A DNA stretch of 64,000 bases from Hymenobacter negativus (GTDB taxonomy: Bacteria > Bacteroidota > Bacteroidia > Cytophagales > Hymenobacteraceae): contig NZ_JAGETZ010000005.1 of the NCBI RefSeq assembly GCF_017571495.1, forward strand, positions 310,001 through 374,000. Direction: 5' to 3'. Numbering within the stretch: position 1 is the first letter of the stretch; each line of letters begins with the position of its first letter. The notes under the pieces are model-generated. The model searched no databases and was not told the origin of the DNA. It worked only from the letters and a program-made list of their open reading frames with translations. A program made the position numbers and the translations under genes. Below, piece after piece: positions 45,801-51,821 of this stretch.

Positions 45801-46431
45801 CCGATTGGCCAAAAACGAACTTATCGAAGTCCATACCGTCTTCCCGCGCCCCAATCTGAAACGTCTGGGTAAGGTTGCCGGCTGTGACGGTATAGGTGAC
45901 CAAAGCCGCACCGCCGAAGCTGTATTTCGAGAAATTAATCCACTTCCAAACGCCCGTGCCTGAACCGCCGCCACCGTCCACTACCTGCGTGGCACCGGTG
46001 TAGCCGATGTTGTAGATGTTGTTGCTGCTCGTCCAGTCGCTGGCTGTGGTCGGGCTTTTGGCACCGAGGCTGGTGGGCTCAAAAAAGCTGTCGTCGTTGG
46101 CGCCATTGGCTCCGATGCGTATGCGGGCGTAGAGGTCGTAAGTCCCGGGCCCGGGAAACGTGACGGTGTAGCTCAGCACCCGCGCATCGGTAGCCGGGAA
46201 GGTGCCGCCGCCCACACCAGCATAGGTCGATACGTCGCTCAGGCTGGTGGTGTACGTTACGCCGCTGGCGTTGCGCGTGGCCCAGTCGCCGGTGGTAGCG
46301 CCTGCCGCCAGCACCCCGGCCGATATGCCGGATTCGGCCTCAATAGGTACTGGCGCGTTTTGCGCCGCCGCAATAAACTGACTGCCAAATGCAGCGATGA
46401 GCGTAAAAAAAGCGCGTTGAAATTCCTTCAT
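42886..46431 (-). CDS. GH10 endo-1,4-beta-xylanase fused to large type IX secreted surface protein
   Basis: 1181 residues from ATG 46431; the frame extends 22 residues further without a signal peptide. Order: signal peptide, a CBM6/35-like module opening with VPIEAESGISAG (about 28-210), then the GH10 barrel (about 245-545) with acid/base FVDVVNEPTH (Glu353) and nucleophile PLYITEFDLDG (Glu470). The barrel also has GIGIQGHSF and ITLWGYRVGHWR. About 550 residues of Thr/Ser/Gly-rich beta scaffold with TGNLTNNGGTLPGTGN-type repeats follow, then a GWQLLGNPYPAPLNW segment typical of Bacteroidota surface proteins and a type IX sorting domain (VAVYPNPAHGG ... GIYTVQLQTAAG, end KRLTIN). It hydrolyses xylan and is probably cell-surface bound. 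A LacI-like site lies 139 bp upstream (46570). Confidence 0.92.
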   Translation of the reverse strand: MKEFQRAFFTLIAAFGSQFIAAAQNAPVPIEAESGISAGVLAAGATTGDWATRNASGVTYTTSLSDVSTYAGVGGGTFPATDARVLSYTVTFPGPGTYDLYARIRIGANGANDDSFFEPTSLGAKSPTTASDWTSSNNIYNIGYTGATQVVDGGGGSGTGVWKWINFSKYSFGGAALVTYTVTAGNLTQTFQIGAREDGMDFDKFVFGQSGLYFTVANLDAGQQGSVTPPVTFIPTGTPIATGKPKYLGSAHSAQQAPYFGVYWNAVTAENGGKWGSAEPTRGTFNWTDLDAAYAMAQTTGGPFRMHTLVWGTQQPSWMVGLSPADQLIEINNWFAAVAARYPKIDFVDVVNEPTHQPPVVRAGVADCGGYIGALGGSGATGWDWVITSFQLARQYFPRAKLMLNEYSVENEPARAATYVTIANLLKARGLIDGIGIQGHSFSLLPTSTASIQSNMATLAATNLPLYITEFDLDGLNDATQLADYQRIFPLFWENPAVRGITLWGYRVGHWRTAQGANIANADNTERPALTWLRSYVASTYTGPMWTGTSSAAWNTGSNWISGSNTPDNSAVSSATTNTVPAATDDVFFPSYAANQPSVSGTQAIRNVTLGTASSLTTTAGSTLAMTGNLTNNGGTLPGTGNVLLAGTGSQTIGGSATSTFPSLTVGATATASLSAPAQVRQVLTLNSNLTTNGQPFTLLSDATGTAMVVNSSGSVVGNATVQRYIDPSANAGLGYRHYSSPVASTTVADLATSIFTPVVNPAYNTVGNTVTPFPTVFSYNPTRLTASASAATSAFDYGWESPSSLGDVLRPGQGYTVNLSGSQLVDFVGSLNNGSLSRGGLTRNGLPDGGWQLLGNPYPAPLNWDLVNTSGLDAAVYVFRSSGPYAGTYASYVPGGASTNGGTNLLASMQGFFVRTSSAATPGAINFTNAARATPYASPVFQRSTTYPLVRLDLRGTSGAADEAVVYFSSNATNNFDATADAYKLTVGNVPVLATELSATDLLSINGLPNLTAADVTVPLRVSAPQAGRYTLRATELLNLPAGRYAYLRDAQAGTMFDLSQPTGYTVNLAAGNAASGRFSLVITANRVLATAPASISQQVAVYPNPAHGGSISLSLPATLGGHVLEVSLLNALGQTVLHQTLAASADLVRPLTLPSLAQGIYTVQLQTAAGTISKRLTIN

Positions 46432-46569
46432 AGCGAAGACTTTTTGGGTGGGATAAAAAAGTAAATGGCTGATGAAGCAGGATTTAATCCAACTCATCAG
46501 CCATTAAAAGTAAGTACTCACTTAAGACGTTATTGCCTAAAATATCTTCTTAAAAGACTAAAATTCAGT

Positions 46570-46581
46570 GCAATCGGTTTC
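46570..46581. promoter_or_regulatory. LacI-type operator-like site upstream of GH10
   Basis: GCAATCGGTTTC matches GNAANCGNTTNC, 139 bp before the GH10 ATG (minus strand). A weaker related site (GGCAACGATTCC) follows 11 bp later. Confidence 0.45.
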
Positions 46582-46902
46582 GATAGTTGACGGCAACGAT
46601 TCCGATAGGCACAATGCCAAAATTTTGTTGGTATAGAACAATTGAGCTGCTCAGCCCCTCGGTGCAGCGCTCCAGGCATCCAGCCATCAGCCACGTTTGC
46701 GCCAGTTCTGCCTGCGGAGGGATGGGCCCCCACCCCCAAGCCGTTTGATGACCATTATTAGTCGACCTTTCCTGTGGAGCGATTGGACGGACCGTGGTAA
46801 AAAGCGTTGCCCTGCGGAACTGGCCGCTGGTGCAAACTGCCGTTGTGCGATAACAACGGACTAATAGTGCATCTCCCGGGTTGTGCAGTTGATAGTAAGC
46901 AA

Positions 46903-46932
46903 AAGCCCGTCATGCCGAGGCGTGACGGGCTT
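46903..46932 (-). terminator. Terminator at the end of the deoxyhexose catabolic operon
   Basis: AAGCCCGTCA pairs with TGACGGGCTT around a 10-base loop. On the minus strand it is followed by TTTT. It lies about 170 bp after the stop of the zinc dehydrogenase gene. Confidence 0.7.
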
Positions 46933-46966
46933 AGAGCCGTTCCGGCATTCATGTGCCGGCCGGGCC

Positions 46967-47042
46967 GTAGCGCGAACTTTCCCTTCGCATCTTGGAACGA
47001 CTACCAAGCGGCGCGGGGACACGGACTGAAAGTTCGCGTTAC
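46967..47042. repeat. Inverted repeat GTAGCGCGAACTTT ... AAAGTTCGCGTTAC
   Basis: 14-bp arms at 46967-46980 and 47029-47042 (one mismatch) flank about 48 bp. They resemble the GTAGCGCGGACT family at 38018 and probably belong to the same class of palindromic element. Confidence 0.65.
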
Positions 47043-47098
47043 TTGCCAGTGATGCCGAAACCGCTACAGAGCTTAGGGTAAGGAAGATGAACTACTAA

Positions 47099-48115
47099 TT
47101 AGTCCAGCTCCACTATGGCTTTGATGACGCCGTTGGTCGGGTCCAGCCACTGCTCAAACTCAGTTTTTACTGCGTCGAAGCGTACGCGGTGCGTGATGTA
47201 AGTAGTCGGCTTCACGAAGCCCTGCTTCATGGAATGGATGACGTGCTCGAAGTCCTGGCGGGTGGCGTTGCGGCTGCTCATCAGCGTGGCTTCGCGCTTG
47301 TGAAACTCAGGGTGCGAAAAACTGATTTCGCCCTTTTGCAGGCCCACCAGTACAAACCGGCCCCCGTGTGCCAGGTACTGAAAAGCGCCCAGAATAGCCT
47401 TCTGGCTGCCTGTCGCGTCAATCACCACCGTCGGCATGTCGCCTTGGGTGATGGCTGCCAGCTGCTCCAGCACATCCGGTGCCAGCGCATTGATGGTGTG
47501 CGTCACGCCCAGCTTTTCCTGGCAGAACGCCAAGCGCTGCTCGTTGATGTCGAGGGCAATGACGTGGCCGCCGGCGATGCGCGCAAACTCCATAATGCCC
47601 AGCCCAATGGGCCCGGCCCCGATTACCAGCACAAACTCGCCCGGCTGCACGGCGGCGCGTCGCACGCCGTGCGCCCCAATGGCCAGCGGTTCCACCAGCG
47701 CCAACTCGTCGTAGCTGAGGCCTTCGCCGTGCAGCAGGAGGTCGGTTCGCACGGTCAGGTATTCGGCCATGCCGCCGTCTACGTGCACGCCGCACACCTG
47801 CATGTGGGTGCAGCAGTTGGGCTTGCCGGCGCGGCAAGCCACGCAGTGCCCGCAGTTGAAATACGGGATGAACGTGACGGCCTCGCCCGGGTCAAAGCCA
47901 GCGGCACCGCCGGCATCTACCAGCTCTGCAGCCAACTCGTGCCCCAGCACGCGCGGGTAGTTGAAAAACGGCTGGGTGCCCTGAAACGCATGCAAATCGG
48001 TGCCGCAGATGCCAATGCGCCGGATGCGCAACAAGGCATGGCCCGGCGCGGGGGTGGGTGCCGGGCGCGTTTCGTAGCTGAAATGACCGGGTTCGGTGCA
48101 GACTAGGGTATTCAC
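47099..48115 (-). CDS. Zinc-binding medium-chain alcohol/polyol dehydrogenase
   Basis: 338 residues, start GTG 48115 (no ATG nearby). MDR fold: catalytic zinc ligand Cys37 in RIGICGTDLHAF, GHE motif in RVLGHELAAE, structural zinc cysteines CGHCVACRAGKPNCC, and the Rossmann motif VLVIGAGPIGLGIMEFA. It oxidises a sugar or polyol hydroxyl with NAD(P). It is the last gene of the run SusC, SusD, SDR, FAH, amidohydrolase, SDR, so it should act on the same deoxyhexose or a by-product of it. It could be a second sugar dehydrogenase or an aldehyde/diol dehydrogenase for the lactaldehyde or propanediol branch; the sequence does not decide. A terminator lies downstream. Confidence 0.88.
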   Translation of the reverse strand: MNTLVCTEPGHFSYETRPAPTPAPGHALLRIRRIGICGTDLHAFQGTQPFFNYPRVLGHELAAELVDAGGAAGFDPGEAVTFIPYFNCGHCVACRAGKPNCCTHMQVCGVHVDGGMAEYLTVRTDLLLHGEGLSYDELALVEPLAIGAHGVRRAAVQPGEFVLVIGAGPIGLGIMEFARIAGGHVIALDINEQRLAFCQEKLGVTHTINALAPDVLEQLAAITQGDMPTVVIDATGSQKAILGAFQYLAHGGRFVLVGLQKGEISFSHPEFHKREATLMSSRNATRQDFEHVIHSMKQGFVKPTTYITHRVRFDAVKTEFEQWLDPTNGVIKAIVELD

Positions 48116-48151
48116 TGATGAAATGGCAAGGTGATGAGGTAGTGATTGGGC

Positions 48152-48184
48152 CTATCTGTAATCCTGAGCAGCGCGAACGACCTT
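48152..48184. repeat. Dispersed repeat (CTATCTGTAATCCTGAGCAG...), copy 2
   Basis: Copy of the 33-bp element at 12647-12679 with two differences, here in a 158-bp gap between two dehydrogenase genes and not overlapping a start codon. Confidence 0.75.
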
Positions 48185-48273
48185 AGCACCGGTGAACGAC
48201 TGGCGGTAATGCAGCTGGTTCAAATGTGGTGAGGGCTTTTGCGCTGCTCAGAACGACAGCTGGGCCTCATTGC

Positions 48274-49062
48274 TTAAGCGTTTGCCAAAGCGCGGTCGAG
48301 GTGGACGTAGCCGCCGTCGATGTGCAGGATTTGGCCGGTGGTGTGGCTGCTGCGGCTGGAGAGGAGGAAGGCCGTGGTGTTGGCAATTTCCTCGGCGGTC
48401 GTCATGCGGTTTTCGAGGGGGATTTTGCTGGTGATTTCGCGCAGCTTTTCCTCGGGGTTGGGCAGGGTTTTAATCCAGGTTTCGTAGGCGGGCGTCCAGC
48501 ATTCGGCCACCATCACGGCATTCACCCGGATGCCGTATTTGAGCAATTCGACGGCCCACTCGCGGGTGAGCGCGTTGCGGCCTCCGTTGGCGGCGGCGTA
48601 GGCGGAGGTGTTGCCCTGGCCGGTTTCGGCGGTTTTGGAGGTGATGTTGACGATGGCGCCTTTCGCTTTCTTTAGCTCGGGCAGGGCGTGGTGGGCCATG
48701 AGGTAGTAGTGCACCACGTTGCGGTGCAGGCTGGCCATGAAGCCGGCGTAGTCGCCGTTTTCCAGGCCCACGCCGTCGTTCACGCCAGCGTTATTCACCA
48801 AGCCGTCGATGCGGCCAAACTGTGCCACCACGGCCTGCACAGCGGCGGCGCAGGCGTCAGGTTCGGCCAGCTCTGCAGCTACTTGCCAGGCTTGCCCGCC
48901 GGCGGCCTCGATGGCGGCCACAGCCTGCTGGTTATCGGCGGCATTACGGCCAATAATGACCGGAATAGCTCCTTCCTTTGCCAGCACCTGCGCGATGCCT
49001 TCGCCGATGCCCTTGGCCCCGCCGGTAACAATAATGACTTTATCCTGAAGCTGTAAATCCAT
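48274..49062 (-). CDS. SDR oxidoreductase, probable L-fucose/L-rhamnose dehydrogenase, with YxxxN centre
   Basis: 262 residues, classical SDR with coenzyme motif VTGGAKGIGEG, NNAGVNDG and the substrate-loop motif MVAECWTPAYETWI. By operon context it is the first enzyme of the oxidative 6-deoxyhexose route, oxidising L-fucose (or L-rhamnose) to its lactone. The catalytic motif is unusual: Ser in NITSKTAETG and Tyr155 are present, but the usual Tyr-x3-Lys reads YAAAN, so the lysine is Asn159. The DNA reads unambiguously. The start is 5 bp after the stop of the amidohydrolase gene, indicating tight coupling. Confidence 0.85.
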   Translation of the reverse strand: MDLQLQDKVIIVTGGAKGIGEGIAQVLAKEGAIPVIIGRNAADNQQAVAAIEAAGGQAWQVAAELAEPDACAAAVQAVVAQFGRIDGLVNNAGVNDGVGLENGDYAGFMASLHRNVVHYYLMAHHALPELKKAKGAIVNITSKTAETGQGNTSAYAAANGGRNALTREWAVELLKYGIRVNAVMVAECWTPAYETWIKTLPNPEEKLREITSKIPLENRMTTAEEIANTTAFLLSSRSSHTTGQILHIDGGYVHLDRALANA

Positions 49063-49067
49063 TTTAT

Positions 49068-49904
49068 TCAGTTAGCAAGGTTGTAGAAGCGCACTGCGTT
49101 ACCGCCCCAAAAGCGGGCTTGTTCGCCGGTCGAAAGCCGCGCGACGTAGTCGGCCACCAAGGCGTGCGTGCGGCCGTAGCCACCGGCCACGTTGCACACC
49201 GGCCAGTCGGAGCCAAACAGGACGCGGTTGGCCCCGAAGGCTTCAAACACAACGTCGAGGTAGGGTCGGAAATCGGCCGGTTGCCAGTGCTGCCAGTCGG
49301 CTTCCGTCACCATGCCCGATATTTTGCACAGCACATTTTCGTGCGCGGCCAATGCCTGAAGGTCGCGCCGCCACGGTTCTATTTCGCCCGCTTTGATGAG
49401 CGGCTTGGCCAAATGGTCGAGCACGAACGGCTGGGCTGGAAACGCCGCGGCTAGTTCGGCCGCGTAGCTCAGCTGGTCGGGCAGCACCAACAGGTCGTAG
49501 GCGAAGCCGTGCTGGTAGAGCGCCGCTACGCCGCGCCGGAACTCGTTTCGCAGCATCAGCGCGCGGTCCGCTTCGCCCTGCAGCACGTGCCGGAAGCCTT
49601 TCAGCTTGTCGAAGCGGCTGTAATGGGCTAGGCGCTCGTGAATGTTCTCCGCCTGCAAATCGACCCAGCCCACCACGCCCCTGATGAAGTCGTGCTCCCC
49701 GGCCAGCTGAAGCAGCCAGTCGGTTTCGGCTTCGCTTTGGCTGGCCTGCACCGCCACGCAGCCATCCAGGCCGTGCTTCTGCAGGATGGGCGCTAAGTCA
49801 GTGGGCAGAAAGTCGCGCTGAATTGCTGCCATGTCGGTTCCAATCCAGGCGTCGCGTACCGGGTCGAACTGCCAGAAATGCTGGTGTGCGTCAATTCTGG
49901 CCAT
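49068..49904 (-). CDS. Amidohydrolase, probable L-fucono/L-rhamnono-lactonase
   Basis: 278 residues, amidohydrolase superfamily (COG3618-type TIM barrel). It begins MARIDAHQHFWQFDP with the metal-binding His-x-His, continues with LKGFRHVLQGE, FVLDHLAKP and CKISGM, and ends with FGSDWPVCN, where the Asp is the conserved catalytic/metal residue. This family hydrolyses L-fucono-1,5-lactone or L-rhamnono-1,4-lactone to the acid. Its ATG overlaps the 3' end of the FAH-family gene by 14 bp and the SDR dehydrogenase begins 5 bp after its stop, so the three enzymes of the pathway are translated together. No signal peptide; cytoplasmic. Confidence 0.9.
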   Translation of the reverse strand: MARIDAHQHFWQFDPVRDAWIGTDMAAIQRDFLPTDLAPILQKHGLDGCVAVQASQSEAETDWLLQLAGEHDFIRGVVGWVDLQAENIHERLAHYSRFDKLKGFRHVLQGEADRALMLRNEFRRGVAALYQHGFAYDLLVLPDQLSYAAELAAAFPAQPFVLDHLAKPLIKAGEIEPWRRDLQALAAHENVLCKISGMVTEADWQHWQPADFRPYLDVVFEAFGANRVLFGSDWPVCNVAGGYGRTHALVADYVARLSTGEQARFWGGNAVRFYNLAN

Positions 49905-50748
49905 ACGCTTTCACGGTTTGGCGCGAGGTGCCGAGGCCATCGATGCCCAGTTCCACCACGTCGCCGGGCTGCAGGTACACGGGTGGCTTCATGCCCAGGC
50001 CCACGCCGGCGGGCGTGCCCGTCGAGATGATGTCGCCGGGCAGCAGCGTCATGAACTGGCTGAGGTAGGAGATGAGGAAGGGAATCTTGAAAATCAGGTT
50101 GGCCGTGGTGCCGTCCTGCATCATCTGGCCGTTCACGCTCAGCCAGAGGCGCAGGTTGTCCACGTCGCCGATTTCATCGGGCGTGGCCATAAACGGGCCT
50201 ACCGGCGCGAAGGTGTCGCAGCCCTTGCCCTTGTCCCAGGTGCCGCTGCGCTCCAGCTGAAATTCGCGCTCCGATACGTCGTTGTGCAGCGCGTAGCCCG
50301 CAATGTACTCGTGCGCATCGGCCTCTTCCACATAGGAGGCTTTCTTGCCGATAACGACGGCCAACTCTACTTCCCAGTCGGTTTTCACCGAGTTTTTAGG
50401 AATCACCAAATCATCGAAAGGTCCCACGTAGGCGGTGGTCGATTTCATAAACAGCACCGGCTCGGGTGGGGGCGTGGCCCCGGTTTCGCGGGCGTGGTCG
50501 GCATAGTTCAGGCCAATGCACAGGATTTTGGAGGGCCGGGCTACCGGCGGGCCCAGCCGCTCGCCATCGGCGATAAGGGTGAGGCCATTGTCGTCAGCCT
50601 GCAGAAAGTCAGCCAGGCGCTGGATGCCGTCGGTGGCAAAAAACGCTTCGTTGTAGTCCTCGCCAAAAGCCGAGACGTCGTAGTTCTGGTCGTTGATGAT
50701 GACGCCGGGCTTTTCCTGGCCGGGCTGGCCGTAGCGAATGAGTTTCAT
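49891..50748 (-). CDS. Fumarylacetoacetate-hydrolase family, probable 2,4-diketo-3-deoxy-fuconate/rhamnonate hydrolase
   Basis: 285 residues. FAH fold with ILCIGLNYADHARETG, EPVLFMKSTTAYVGP and metal ligands in DWEVELAVVIG (Glu-x-Glu) and YALHNDVSERE (Asp); the C-terminal GDIISTGTPAGVGLGM is also diagnostic. In the non-phosphorylative L-fucose/L-rhamnose route this enzyme splits the 2,4-diketo-3-deoxy acid to pyruvate and L-lactate. It overlaps the lactonase gene by 14 bp and lies downstream of the SDR expected to make its substrate, across a 168-bp gap that holds an inverted repeat. Confidence 0.9.
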   Translation of the reverse strand: MKLIRYGQPGQEKPGVIINDQNYDVSAFGEDYNEAFFATDGIQRLADFLQADDNGLTLIADGERLGPPVARPSKILCIGLNYADHARETGATPPPEPVLFMKSTTAYVGPFDDLVIPKNSVKTDWEVELAVVIGKKASYVEEADAHEYIAGYALHNDVSEREFQLERSGTWDKGKGCDTFAPVGPFMATPDEIGDVDNLRLWLSVNGQMMQDGTTANLIFKIPFLISYLSQFMTLLPGDIISTGTPAGVGLGMKPPVYLQPGDVVELGIDGLGTSRQTVKAYGQN

Positions 50749-50787
50749 AGATGAACGGAATAGGTTTAAGCGCCTTGGTTAGGTCGT

Positions 50788-50875
50788 CATGCAGCGCGTA
50801 GCAAAGCATCGTCACCGCTTTGTTGTCGCAGTTGATATGCTTCAGGGTAAAGATGCTTTGCCGCGCGGTGCATCA
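50788..50875. repeat. Inverted repeat between SDR and FAH genes
   Basis: CATGCAGCGCGTAGCAAAGC (continuing ATC, 50788-50810) is inversely repeated by GATGCTTTGCCGCGCGGTGC (continuing AT, 50852-50873) around about 41 bp, with a few mismatches. Probably another dispersed palindromic family. Confidence 0.75.
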
Positions 50876-50916
50876 CTGTTATGGAGTGTCCTGTAAGGAA
50901 TTTGCCCGCGCCTTTT

Positions 50917-51681
50917 TTAAGTGTTTAGCTTAATGAACCCACCGTCCAGCGGGTAGTCGCAGCCGGTTACGAAGCCGGCTTCGTCCGAGGCCAGGTAGAG
51001 GGCCAGGGCGGCCACCTCGTCGGGCTGGCCCATGCGGCCGATGGGCTGGCTCTGGGAGAGCTTCTCAAAGATTTCGTCCTCGCGGCCGGCGTAGTTTTTG
51101 GCGATGAAGCCGTCGACGAAAGGCGTGTGCACGCGGGCCGGCGAGATGCTGTTGCAGCGGATATTGGCGCTGAGGTAGTCGCGGGCCACCGAGAGCGTCA
51201 TGGCGTACACCGCGCCCTTGCTCATGGAGTAGGCCAGGCGGTCGGTGAGGCCCACGTGCGCCGCGATGGAGGCCATGTTCACGATGGCGCCGCCGCCCTG
51301 CGCTTTCATCAGCGGCACGGCGGCAAACAGGCAGTTGTAAGCGCCCTTCACGTTCACCTGGTACACGCGCTCGAAGTCAGCCTCCGAGGTCGTTTCCACA
51401 TTGCCGACGTGCGCAATGCCCGCGTTATTCACCAGCACATCGACCCGGCCAATGGCCTGGAATACGGCCACCACGGCTGCCTGCTGGCTTACATCGGCGG
51501 CGTGCACCTGCGCCTGCCCCCCAGCGGCGTGAATATCGGCGGCCGTTTGCTGGCCGGCTTCAGCGCTCAATTCGATGATGTGCACGGTGGCACCCTGCTT
51601 GGCAAATAGCAGCGCAATGGCCCGGCCAATGCCGCTGCCGCCACCGGTGATGACGGCCGTTTTTCCGGTTAAACTAAACAT
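50917..51681 (-). CDS. SDR oxidoreductase, probable 2-keto-3-deoxy-L-fuconate/rhamnonate 4-dehydrogenase
   Basis: 254 residues from ATG 51681; the frame extends 15 residues upstream without homology. Classical [27 protein letters not shown], Ser in [10 protein letters not shown], and Tyr-x3-Lys in [13 protein letters not shown]-terminal [11 protein letters not shown]. The close fit to the 2-keto-3-deoxy-L-fuconate dehydrogenase group and the neighbouring FAH hydrolase and lactonase indicate the oxidation that yields the 2,4-diketo acid. A perfect 17-bp-arm hairpin lies between SusD and this gene, so the catabolic part may be transcribed at a different level from SusCD. Confidence 0.87.
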   Translation of the reverse strand: MFSLTGKTAVITGGGSGIGRAIALLFAKQGATVHIIELSAEAGQQTAADIHAAGGQAQVHAADVSQQAAVVAVFQAIGRVDVLVNNAGIAHVGNVETTSEADFERVYQVNVKGAYNCLFAAVPLMKAQGGGAIVNMASIAAHVGLTDRLAYSMSKGAVYAMTLSVARDYLSANIRCNSISPARVHTPFVDGFIAKNYAGREDEIFEKLSQSQPIGRMGQPDEVAALALYLASDEAGFVTGCDYPLDGGFIKLNT

Positions 51682-51748
51682 AGAAGTGAAAGAAGCGAAG
51701 TACAGAAAAGAAGTAGGACCCGGCACGTATGCCGAGGCCTCTACATAA

Positions 51749-51785
51749 CAATTCGCCGCCGTTCAGCTTGAACGGCGGCGAATTG
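51749..51785 (-). terminator. Strong hairpin between SusD and catabolic genes
   Basis: CAATTCGCCGCCGTTCA pairs perfectly with TGAACGGCGGCGAATTG around GCT. On the minus strand it is followed by TTATG and not by a T-run, so it may be an attenuator or RNA-processing site, or a partial terminator. Confidence 0.65.
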
Positions 51786-51821
51786 GGGAGCGGGTAAAGC
51801 TAGGTATTCAACTCGTTATGC

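Larger units (their letters stand above)
46432..47098. other. 667-bp non-coding region before GH10 gene
   Basis: It holds the GH10 promoter region with the operator-like site at 46570-46581 and a related sequence GGCAACGATTCC at 46592-46603. A minus-strand terminator lies at 46903-46932 and an inverted repeat at 46967-47042. No credible ORF. Confidence 0.65.
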
